From contig QXWX01000024.1 of assembly GCA_009911175.1 (NCBI GenBank), forward strand, positions 18,122-82,121: a stretch of DNA of 64,000 nucleotides. The letters are read 5' to 3'. A model generated the notes under the pieces. That model did no database searches. It had not been told where the DNA came from and was given only the letters and a program-made list of their open reading frames with translations. This DNA is from Lachnospiraceae bacterium (lineage in GTDB: Bacteria; Bacillota_A; Clostridia; Lachnospirales; Lachnospiraceae). The position numbers were made by a program, and so were the translations under genes. The first letter of the stretch is position 1. The number at the start of each line of letters is the position of its first letter. Positions 34,560 through 41,558 of the stretch are shown piece after piece.

Positions 34560-35185
34560 TGGAAAAATGTACAGACACAGTAGTTGATTGGATGATACGG
34601 TGCAATGCGATAAATGAAGCGGATAGGGAACTTTATAAATATGCGCTACATAGTTTTTTCCTTTTGTTTTCGCCGCTACTTCTGGCATGTGGTATTGGTT
34701 TTTGTTTTGGAAGTATAAAACAGGGAATTATCATTATTATACCGTTTACAGTTCTGCGAAAATTTAGTGGTGGTTATCATGCAAAAAATTTATACACTTG
34801 TATTCTTGGATCCAGTTTTCTACTGTTTCTGTGCACAATGTTGTCAATACATGTGCAATACGATTGGAAGTTGGCAATAGCTACAGTTATCGCTTCTGTA
34901 AGTTTAATTATTTTTAGCCCGGTAGATAGTGAAAACAGACGACTCGATACTGACGAAAAACAAATATATAAAAAAATAACGATTTTCTTAGTATGTTTCC
35001 TGACATTAGCAGACATGGTTTTATTTTTGTTTGGGAGAAAATCTTATGCAATTTATTTTTCTATTGGGATACAATTGGCGGCGTGGTTGCAGATTCCGTG
35101 TATCGTAAAAGAAACCGTAAATCGACCAAAAAAAGAGTATAAATGTCGTTTGGTTCAGAAAGGGTTGAAATTGAAAAAAAAATGA
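34559..35185 (+). CDS. agrB: AgrB-like peptide-processing membrane protease
   Basis: The 208-residue membrane endopeptidase cleaves and cyclises the AgrD-like precursor. The catalytic pair is visible in FSGGYHAKNLYTCILGS: H74 and C81, seven residues apart as in staphylococcal AgrB. Four to six hydrophobic segments are present. The gene is coupled to agrD by a one-base overlap. The C-terminus is basic (KCRLVQKGLKLKKK). Confidence 0.92.
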   Translation: MEKCTDTVVDWMIRCNAINEADRELYKYALHSFFLLFSPLLLACGIGFCFGSIKQGIIIIIPFTVLRKFSGGYHAKNLYTCILGSSFLLFLCTMLSIHVQYDWKLAIATVIASVSLIIFSPVDSENRRLDTDEKQIYKKITIFLVCFLTLADMVLFLFGRKSYAIYFSIGIQLAAWLQIPCIVKETVNRPKKEYKCRLVQKGLKLKKK

Positions 35186-35479
35186 AGATAATAAGAATTG
35201 TCATTGATTTTATCACAAATCCCATATTAATGGAGTTAGGTTTTACATACTGGAATCTATGATTTCAGTAAATGCGGATGAAATCCGTTTAATGTTCACA
35301 TCTGAGGAATAAATTCCATATATATGCTGTGATAAGGGAGATTGGAAATAGATTGTCCTGGTTTTATAGAATTATGGAGTTTAACTTTGGAAGTGGATGT
35401 TATAGCACTATTTACGATGAATCAGAATCACTACAAATATTACAAACTTTGTTTTGAAAAATCATAAGGAGGATATTCT
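35186..35479. promoter_or_regulatory. Intergenic region before the bacteriocin gene
   Basis: This 294-base AT-rich gap holds no ORF I can support. It contains an imperfect inverted repeat (ACTGGAATC and GATTTCAGT, near 35250-35270). It must carry the promoter of the bacteriocin operon unless that operon is read from agrDB; no clear terminator was seen after agrB. No convincing -35/-10 pair was assigned. Confidence 0.35.
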
Positions 35480-35890
35480 ATGACCAAAGGAATAAATAAA
35501 AGGTTGAAAAAATCTATATCTTTAGCGGTAACTTCCATCATGGTAACATTATCAATTAGTACAACTGCTTTTGCTAGCCCGGTTTTTTATACTTCAGAAG
35601 AAGGAATTGGTATAGAAGTGAATAATTCCGTAGGAGATGTGCAAACACGAGCAGTGATTGAAGGAGATAAAGTTTCTGTATTAGGTGGGACACTTTGGGC
35701 TACATGGAATAATGGCGTAACATTTAGAGCCAATTATGATCATAGCTACAAAGTACATAGATGCTCTGCTACAAACGATCACGAAACGAGAATGAGAAGT
35801 GAATGGGCATCGCCTGGAGTAAGGGCTATATCGCCTTGGTTATCTCAAACTCTTTCAAATAATAAAGTTTGGGCTTCAACTGAAGAATAA
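35480..35890 (+). CDS. Lactococcin-972-family bacteriocin precursor
   Basis: The 136-residue secreted precursor has a signal peptide (basic NKRLKK, hydrophobic core, cleavage near TAFAS) and a C-terminal domain like lactococcin 972: a GGTLWATWNNG segment, then NYDHSYKVHRCSA and the GVRAISPW block, matching the family's G-x-W...YxH..H...A pattern. Lactococcin 972 blocks septum formation by binding lipid II. The family usually has no cysteine; here one lies in HRCSA. The two following genes are the family's standard partners, which makes the call firm. RBS: AAGGAGGA. Confidence 0.85.
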   Translation: MTKGINKRLKKSISLAVTSIMVTLSISTTAFASPVFYTSEEGIGIEVNNSVGDVQTRAVIEGDKVSVLGGTLWATWNNGVTFRANYDHSYKVHRCSATNDHETRMRSEWASPGVRAISPWLSQTLSNNKVWASTEE

Positions 35891-35904
35891 ATATATTAAA
35901 GTAT

Positions 35905-35974
35905 AGTCGGAGATTTTGCTTTTGCTAATAAAAGTTTTATATTTTTGTGGAAATTGCAAACAAAATCTCTGACT
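35905..35974 (+). terminator. Long-loop hairpin between bacteriocin and membrane-protein genes
   Basis: AGTCGGAGATTTTG (35905-35918) pairs with CAAAATCTCTGACT (35961-35974), 13 of 14 positions, followed by AATTTAATTA. The 42-base loop is large and the T-tract weak, so it may act as a partial terminator or RNA stabiliser that makes more bacteriocin than immunity/export mRNA. Confidence 0.5.
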
Positions 35975-36005
35975 AATTTAATTATAGAAAAGAGAGGTTT
36001 GAAAG

Positions 36006-38138
36006 GTGGAAAAGAAATTAGTTATTATAGTTGCTATTTTGACGGTATTATTTAATGTCTTTTTTTTCCTGCATGTTAGTAACAGTTTAATAGATAAATT
36101 ATTGTTGGATAAAACCACTGTATCTTTTCGCTTTCATACCGATGAGCAGGAAGGGATAAAAGTTGAGTTTTTGAATAAAATCAAGACGTTTTCTGAAGAA
36201 AACAGAGTTGAAATAGCACAATATAGTTTTTTGAGTTCAGATAAAATAGACATATATTCAACAATGAAAGACAAGTATAAAGAAATCTTCTTTGTACCAA
36301 ATTTTGTCTTTAACAGAGATATAAAAGTCCATGATTTTGAAGAGGTTTTTGACGTTGGATTTAAAAATATATTATATGTTGCTACTAATGATACGGATAT
36401 AATTAGTAAATTTTACGAAACACTAAAAAATGATTGTGACCTTTATTATTTGGAAACTGGATTTGAAAATGATAAATTTTCATTTGATACACTTATCAAG
36501 AATAAGGAATCCAATTTTATTTCTGCTATTTATTTCTACCTTTTCTCATTTGTATTGGTTATCTTTTTTTATTATTCAATTAATAAAAAAAGATATTTTA
36601 CTTATAAATTATGGGGCTATAGAGAAGCTCAAATATATTATATATTGAATAAACCTTTGTATTTGACATTATTTTCAACTATGGCTTTGAGTAATATAGT
36701 TATGATTGGAATTGTATACAAATTTATTTTTTCCAATCTATTATTTGAAGTTTTTATAATAATGTCAAAATTAGATGTTACTATGATTCTATTAATGTTC
36801 ATATTATCGTTTCCTTTTTTTAGAGCTTTTTGTTTTGTTACAAATAGTAATAGAAAAAAAGGGTCGTCAAAAATGATTACGATATTTTATTTGCCGAGAA
36901 TTGTATTATTTTTTGTGATTATTTTTTCTTTTGAGCAATTTTTTGATCAGAATGCAAAATTGAAAGAAAATCTGGATGGCCTAACTTTATGGAATAATAC
37001 CAAAAATCTTTATAACCTATATGAAACATATTCACCATATTATGTAGATGATTTGGCTGCAGAAGATATAGTTAATGATAAATTTTTTAAAGTATATAAG
37101 GAGTTGAGTGATTTAGATAAGGTTTTTATAATTAAAACAACTAATTTTGAAAGACTAGAAAAAGATGATTTATTTATAAAAGATCAAGAAGATTTTAATT
37201 ATAGTTACAGAATAAATATAGAAAGTCAGGAAGATTTATATTCGCCTTATGGAAAAAATATAGTGGTAGACAGAAATTATTTAAAAAAGCATATTATCAA
37301 ATCTTTAGATGGAAAAAATGTTCTTGATACAATAGATAACAATGATGATGTATTGAATATATTAGTACCCTCTAAATTTAAGCATTATGAAAAAATTATA
37401 GAAAATTCATTTAAAGAGTGGTTTTATTTTCAAAAAGTAGAGGTTACAAATATTTACAAAAAACACAGAGGTCAAAATGAAATTGAAAAAAGTATTGATG
37501 ATTTAAAAATTAATATAATTTATATAGAAAATGGGCAGGAAATTTTTACTTATAATCCAAATAGTGGTGATGAATTTAATATAATAAAGGATTCAATAAT
37601 TACCATATATACAGAAAATATTGATCATTCATTTTTGGCAGCATGTTTTGGAGATTATATATTTATAAAATCTACGGATGAATATAGTGCATTGAAAGAA
37701 ATAAGTGCCATAACTCAAAAATATAATGTTATTGAATTAAATTCGATTTTATCAGTGTATGACAAAAAAGGAGAAGAAATTAGAAAGCTTGAATCCAGGA
37801 TGGATAATTTGGTGTTAAATACTATAATTACATTTTGTTTTTTGATTATACTTATGATTATTATAGTATATACTTATTATAAGTCTTTCTTTCCAAAGAT
37901 TATCATAAAATCTTTATATGGATATAGCTTTTTTCAGATTTATAAGAGCTTACTTTTGAACAATCTATTTATAAATATATTTTCGCTATGTGTAGCAGCA
38001 ATAATATATAAAAAAATATCATTTTATATGATTATAATTACTATTCTAATGTCATTAGTAGACTATGTTGTTGAAAAGAATATAAATAGATGTTTACTTA
38101 GAAAAGGAGAAATTCAATTTTTGAAAGGTGAATTATAA
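36006..38138 (+). CDS. Bacteriocin-associated integral membrane protein (DUF1430)
   Basis: The 710-residue protein is the membrane partner found with lactococcin-972-type bacteriocins. It has an N-terminal membrane helix, a 150-residue extracellular part, a central group of four helices, a second 290-residue extracellular part and three or four C-terminal helices (about residues 600-700), like an FtsX-type permease. With the next gene it would form an ABC exporter or immunity complex. GTG 36006 follows AGAGAGG. It is very AT-rich. Confidence 0.85.
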   Translation: MEKKLVIIVAILTVLFNVFFFLHVSNSLIDKLLLDKTTVSFRFHTDEQEGIKVEFLNKIKTFSEENRVEIAQYSFLSSDKIDIYSTMKDKYKEIFFVPNFVFNRDIKVHDFEEVFDVGFKNILYVATNDTDIISKFYETLKNDCDLYYLETGFENDKFSFDTLIKNKESNFISAIYFYLFSFVLVIFFYYSINKKRYFTYKLWGYREAQIYYILNKPLYLTLFSTMALSNIVMIGIVYKFIFSNLLFEVFIIMSKLDVTMILLMFILSFPFFRAFCFVTNSNRKKGSSKMITIFYLPRIVLFFVIIFSFEQFFDQNAKLKENLDGLTLWNNTKNLYNLYETYSPYYVDDLAAEDIVNDKFFKVYKELSDLDKVFIIKTTNFERLEKDDLFIKDQEDFNYSYRINIESQEDLYSPYGKNIVVDRNYLKKHIIKSLDGKNVLDTIDNNDDVLNILVPSKFKHYEKIIENSFKEWFYFQKVEVTNIYKKHRGQNEIEKSIDDLKINIIYIENGQEIFTYNPNSGDEFNIIKDSIITIYTENIDHSFLAACFGDYIFIKSTDEYSALKEISAITQKYNVIELNSILSVYDKKGEEIRKLESRMDNLVLNTIITFCFLIILMIIIVYTYYKSFFPKIIIKSLYGYSFFQIYKSLLLNNLFINIFSLCVAAIIYKKISFYMIIITILMSLVDYVVEKNINRCLLRKGEIQFLKGEL

Positions 38139-38169
38139 AAATGATTAAAATAGGAAGGGTGAATATATA

Positions 38170-38802
38170 ATGGTACAATTATTAAATATTGATAAGCGGT
38201 TCGATCAAAAAAGTGTTTTATCAAATGTATCTTTATCTGTAAGTAAAAATGAATTTGTTTGCATTACGGGAGAAAGTGGTGTTGGGAAAACTACCTTATT
38301 GAATATCATAGGTTTACTGGAAAAACCAGATAGTGGAGAAATAATAATAGAGGGAAAAAATCATTTTACAAAAAAAGATATATTAAAACTTAGAAGATAC
38401 TTTTTTGGATATGTATTTCAAGATTATTTGCTGCTTTCTGAAAAAACTGTTGTAGAAAATATTAGTATATCAAAATATGAGAACAAAAAAGAAAATAAGC
38501 ATGATTTTGCTGAGGTTATGAAAAAAGTAGGGTTAGATAGCAACTATTTGAATAAAAAGGTTTATTACTTAAGTGGAGGAGAACAACAAAAAGTAGCAAT
38601 TGCAAGAATGATGTTGAAGCAATATGAATTGGTATTAGCTGACGAGCCAACTGGAAATTTGGATTATAAAAATAAAATGGATGTCATAGACATATTTAGA
38701 GATTTAAAAAAAATTGGAAAGACAATAATTTGTGTAACTCATGATAAAGAAGTTGCGGCTTCAGCAGATAGAATTATAAATTTAAAAAGACTTAATGAAT
38801 AA
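38170..38802 (+). CDS. ABC transporter ATPase, lactococcin-972 group
   Basis: The 210-residue ATPase is complete: Walker A GESGVGKTTLLN, Q-loop in GYVFQDYLLL, signature LSGGEQQKVAIARM, Walker B VLADEPTGNLD and switch His in ICVTHD. It follows the DUF1430 membrane protein by 31 bases, the usual order in lactococcin-972 operons, and probably drives export or provides immunity with it. RBS: AGGAAGGG. Confidence 0.92.
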   Translation: MVQLLNIDKRFDQKSVLSNVSLSVSKNEFVCITGESGVGKTTLLNIIGLLEKPDSGEIIIEGKNHFTKKDILKLRRYFFGYVFQDYLLLSEKTVVENISISKYENKKENKHDFAEVMKKVGLDSNYLNKKVYYLSGGEQQKVAIARMMLKQYELVLADEPTGNLDYKNKMDVIDIFRDLKKIGKTIICVTHDKEVAASADRIINLKRLNE

Positions 38803-38825
38803 ATGATACTGGGAGGAAAAATAGC

Positions 38826-38963
38826 ATGAAAAAGAAAAAAATGATGATATTATTACTGCTGATTTTTGTATTCTTATTAGTATTCTTAGTAAATAAATAT
38901 AGTATACAATATATGAGAATTGTATTAGAAAGACTAATATATACACTTTTTTACAATATTTAG
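38826..38963 (+). CDS. 45-residue membrane peptide ending the bacteriocin operon
   Basis: A short ORF begins ATG 38826, 23 bases after the ATPase stop, behind GGGAGG at nine-base spacing, and ends TAG 38963. It has a basic start (MKKKKMM), one strongly hydrophobic helix of about 17 residues and a tail with IVLERLIYTLFY. It matches no family I know. The position suggests a small immunity or transporter-associated protein. Confidence 0.55.
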   Translation: MKKKKMMILLLLIFVFLLVFLVNKYSIQYMRIVLERLIYTLFYNI

Positions 38964-39350
38964 ATGATTTTAAAAATAAAAATATTGTACAAGGTTCTTT
39001 TTATTGTATAATGAGTTTAGGTAAAAGCACTACAAAAGGAAATTAATCTTGTAAGATAAACTCGTTATATAACGAAAACACTCTGAGTGTTAGACTAAAA
39101 ATACATTTTTCTTCTATCTTTAAATCTTGTACCACACCAATTGCGGAAACCTTGTTTTTATTTGTTTTCGCTATACTTGCTTTGGAATCGGCAAGAACCA
39201 TCCAATTCCAATACCGACATTGGCAAAAAATTAGAGCGGTTTACTGATACAGTAAAAGGAGAGGGTTATATAGAAGCAAAACAAGTTTAAAAGTTGTAAA
39301 GTGATGTAAATAGAATATAGATATACTAAAAAATTATCCAAAGATATAAA

Positions 39351-39396
39351 AAGGGATGGGTTATACTATAGAAGTGAACCTATCCCTTTATTTTTG
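39351..39396 (+). terminator. Rho-independent terminator
   Basis: AAGGGATGGGTT (39351-39362) pairs with AACCTATCCCTT (39377-39388), 11 of 12 positions, followed by a T-rich stretch (TTTATTTTTG). It probably ends the bacteriocin operon or the decayed gene behind it. Confidence 0.75.
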
Positions 39397-39414
39397 TAGA
39401 AAATATTTGGCATC

Positions 39415-39526
39415 TAGTACATCGAAAATTAAGTTTTGGATAGTTTGGCGCAGAATAGTTTTCGGAGAGTGCTATTAGGAAAAATTTCTGCGTCAAACTG
39501 TCAATTACTTAATAGTCGATGTACTA
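39415..39526. repeat. 112-bp inverted-repeat element with 40-bp arms
   Basis: TAGTACATCGA opens the element and TCGATGTACTA closes it. The arms continue imperfectly inward for about 40 bases each (AATTAAGT against ACTTAATA, then GTTTGGCGCAGA against TCTGCGTCAAAC), leaving a loop of some 30 bases. This is typical of a small non-autonomous transposable element or a folded-back remnant. No target duplication could be assigned. Confidence 0.7.
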
Positions 39527-39668
39527 ATAGTTCTGGAGATTTGGTGCAATTGTATTGAAAAATATTGCACAGAAATAAGTTCAATAAAATTAGATAGTGG
39601 CGCAAGAAGGTACAGGAATCTATCGTTACTATGCCAAAGTTCACATGGAGATCTCGTCCGCCTCCACA

Positions 39669-39701
39669 CTCCGATTTGATTTCCAAAATTTCAGATCGGA
39701 G
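39669..39701 (+). promoter_or_regulatory. Hairpin that covers the ribosome-binding site of the sigma-like gene
   Basis: CTCCGAT (39669-39675) can pair with ATCGGAG (39695-39701). The second arm contains most of the GGAGG ribosome-binding site (39698-39702) of the gene at 39711, so the stem would limit its translation when formed. Confidence 0.4.
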
Positions 39702-39710
39702 GAAAGAATA

Positions 39711-40136
39711 ATGGCTTACAATAAAGCGAGAGAGGAACATAAATGGAAACAATGGAAGGAACAAGAAGAAAAAACACTCCGAACCCTGGGAATGGATGAA
39801 AAATCTATCCAGGAATTAAGAGAGTCTGACTGGAAAGATTTTAAGGCGGAAAGATGTTATCAGGATCATCGGAGATTATTTCCAAAAGATCAGGATTGGG
39901 AGAGTACAGTATTGGATGAGCAGGAAATCAATACAATTCCATTACTATTGGATTCCATTGACGACGAGCATCTTTTTCATATCTTATTTGAGACAGATCG
40001 AAGGACTCTGCAAATACTATTGATGAAGATGATGGGGTTTTCAGTAGCGGAAATTGCAGAGCAGTTAAAGATAAGTGAATATGCTATTTATAACAGAATA
40101 AAAAGACTGAAGAAAAAAATTGAAAAAAATTTATAA
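39711..40136 (+). CDS. Sigma-70 region-4-like HTH regulator
   Basis: The 141-residue protein ends in a sigma region-4-type helix-turn-helix (ILLMKMMGFSVAEIAEQL, SEYAIYNRIKRLKKKIEK). The N-terminal 70 residues are charged and helical (REEHKWKQWKEQEEKTLRTL). It lacks sigma region 2, so it is a partial sigma-like regulator, a type regularly found on clostridial conjugative elements near the integration genes. It probably controls element genes. ATG 39711 follows GGAGG at eight-base spacing; the in-frame extension to 39597 is not supported. Confidence 0.8.
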   Translation: MAYNKAREEHKWKQWKEQEEKTLRTLGMDEKSIQELRESDWKDFKAERCYQDHRRLFPKDQDWESTVLDEQEINTIPLLLDSIDDEHLFHILFETDRRTLQILLMKMMGFSVAEIAEQLKISEYAIYNRIKRLKKKIEKNL

Positions 40137-40438
40137 AGTGCGACTAAAAAGTGGGGTTCCCAACGGCTATATAGTAGAAGGGGAAATCTCTTCGGCTGCA
40201 CTTTGACAACTTCATACCAGCATTACAGGTACGTTCCCGCAAGTAGAAGCGTGACAAGATAAGCGCCAGGACAAGTAAAACCGGCCGCTGCATAAACAGG
40301 ATGGATTTTTTCTGATATCGGAAATTGGAAAAGGGAGGGCCATTCTTAAGGATGCAGGGACTGTTTTCACTTCGAGCGATTCCTTATACTTGAAATAAGC
40401 CGCGGCTGGCTTTCCGCCATGATCACAAGCGGGGGATA

Positions 40439-40582
40439 ATGATACACAGATTTGCCAAAAAGCAAAAGGATGAAATTCAGGTTGTAATCAGCAAGACCTT
40501 TCGGACATCCGTGAACGGCATTGGTACAGCAAAAATGGAATTACCAGATCATCAGACTAGAAAACTTTATGCGAGTGTATAG
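40439..40582 (+). CDS. Possible 47-residue small protein
   Basis: ATG 40439 follows a GGGGG stretch and opens MIHRFAKKQKDEIQVVISK, with a balanced, protein-like composition to TAG 40582. No family is recognised. It may be a real small gene or the remnant of a longer one. Confidence 0.3.
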   Translation: MIHRFAKKQKDEIQVVISKTFRTSVNGIGTAKMELPDHQTRKLYASV

Positions 40583-40794
40583 TAAACGACAGTTCGTTTT
40601 TTACCTGCACATTTTTATAAATACTGTAGAATTGTCACATTTCATGTAGTCAAGCACCAAAATACTGTTGTTTGCTAGAAATATAGAAAAATAGAGTTAG
40701 CAGTCTAAATATGTATTCATGATCATCTGATCGAAAACACATACTCGGCTATTGGAAATTCTAACGTGCCATACCAGCCAGATGCCTGCCTGTA

Positions 40795-40896
40795 ATGTTC
40801 CCAGCCATCGAAAAGATGGACGGCTTTCGGGGATGCGGGGTCAAATACGAATGCCAAAAAGACAAATACAACTGTTCAGTCGAGGTAATTATTTGA
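40795..40896 (+). CDS. Possible 33-residue cysteine-containing peptide
   Basis: ATG 40795 to TGA 40896 reads MFPAIEKMDGFRGCGVKYE followed by CQKDKYNCSVEV, with three Cys. The sequence is protein-like but no ribosome-binding site is clear, so it is more likely a fragment of a decayed gene. Confidence 0.25.
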   Translation: MFPAIEKMDGFRGCGVKYECQKDKYNCSVEVII

Positions 40897-40951
40897 GGGG
40901 ACTGGACAGAAAAAATGAAATCAATCGAAGTGTGTCGTTGATATCAGATAC

Positions 40952-40980
40952 CATGCGGCTGTAGATACTACGGCCGCATG
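40952..40980. promoter_or_regulatory. Strong 13-bp hairpin before the DUF3846 gene
   Basis: CATGCGGCTGTAG (40952-40964) pairs with CTACGGCCGCATG (40968-40980) with one T-G wobble and a three-base loop (ATA). It lies 45 bases before the probable start. There is no T-tract, so it is more likely an operator or a leader structure than a terminator. Confidence 0.6.
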
Positions 40981-41024
40981 CATGTGATACCAACGCCATA
41001 CGGATGAAGAAAGGCAATCACGTT

Positions 41025-41558
41025 ATGAATTACGATTATGAGAACCAGGCGACTGGTCAGAAAGAACCAGAAGGGATGCGGGTACTGGTAGTGGAACCAT
41101 GGAAAGAACCGTATCTCAAAACCATTTCCGGGGATTTGAAGTCGCTGCAGAGAGAAGTTGGGGGACTGATCGACGCAACATACCCTTTTGAGGATATGGT
41201 AGCGATTGTACTAAATGGCGAGGGAAAACTCAACGGCATGATGCCGAACCGGGGACTTTACAATGAGGATGGGGAACTGTATGACATTATTGCGGGTCCT
41301 TTCCTTGTCACGGGGTTTGGAGGAGAGGAATTTGTTTCACTAAACAAAGAACTGGCGGCAAAATATATGGAGAAGTATAAGGTGCCGGAAATGCCTGTGT
41401 GTATCAATGGGGAAATGGCGATGATTCCCATACCGGAAGAAGTGAGGGAGAAAACAGCATTGGCTGAAAAGGAACCCGAAAGTGGGAAAAGCCAGGGCAG
41501 CCGCACATGCCAGAACAGAAAAATCAGAAAAAGGAGCAGGGCAAATGAAGGGCGTTGA
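41025..41558 (+). CDS. DUF3846-domain protein
   Basis: The 177-residue product matches DUF3846: MRVLVVEPWKEPYLKTI, then LKSLQREVGGLIDATYPFED and the GPFLVTGFGGEEFVSL segment near residue 95. Such proteins are frequent on phages and conjugative elements and are small and cytoplasmic; their activity is unknown. ATG 41025 and ATG 41004 are both possible; AAAGG favours the former. The 3' end overlaps the DinG-like gene by 14 bases. Confidence 0.8.
   Translation: MNYDYENQATGQKEPEGMRVLVVEPWKEPYLKTISGDLKSLQREVGGLIDATYPFEDMVAIVLNGEGKLNGMMPNRGLYNEDGELYDIIAGPFLVTGFGGEEFVSLNKELAAKYMEKYKVPEMPVCINGEMAMIPIPEEVREKTALAEKEPESGKSQGSRTCQNRKIRKRSRANEGR

Larger units (their letters stand above)
38964..39710. other. 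747-base intergenic region at the right edge of the cargo
   Basis: No intact gene was found. A C-terminal coding remnant ending LERFTDTVKGEGYIEAKQV stops near 39291 and has no start, so it looks like the tail of a lost gene. A terminator (39351-39396) and a 112-bp inverted-repeat element (39415-39526) follow. GC content rises again after about 39600, marking the end of the AT-rich cargo. Confidence 0.5.
40137..41024. other. 888-base region with only tiny ORFs
   Basis: Between the sigma-like gene and the DUF3846 gene no gene longer than 70 codons looks real. AAAGTGC and GCACTTT (about 40136 and 40198) could enclose a 55-base structure. Two short ORFs with protein-like sequence are listed separately (40439-40582, 40795-40896), and a strong hairpin lies at 40952-40980. 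The rest looks like decayed coding DNA or leader sequence. Confidence 0.5.
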
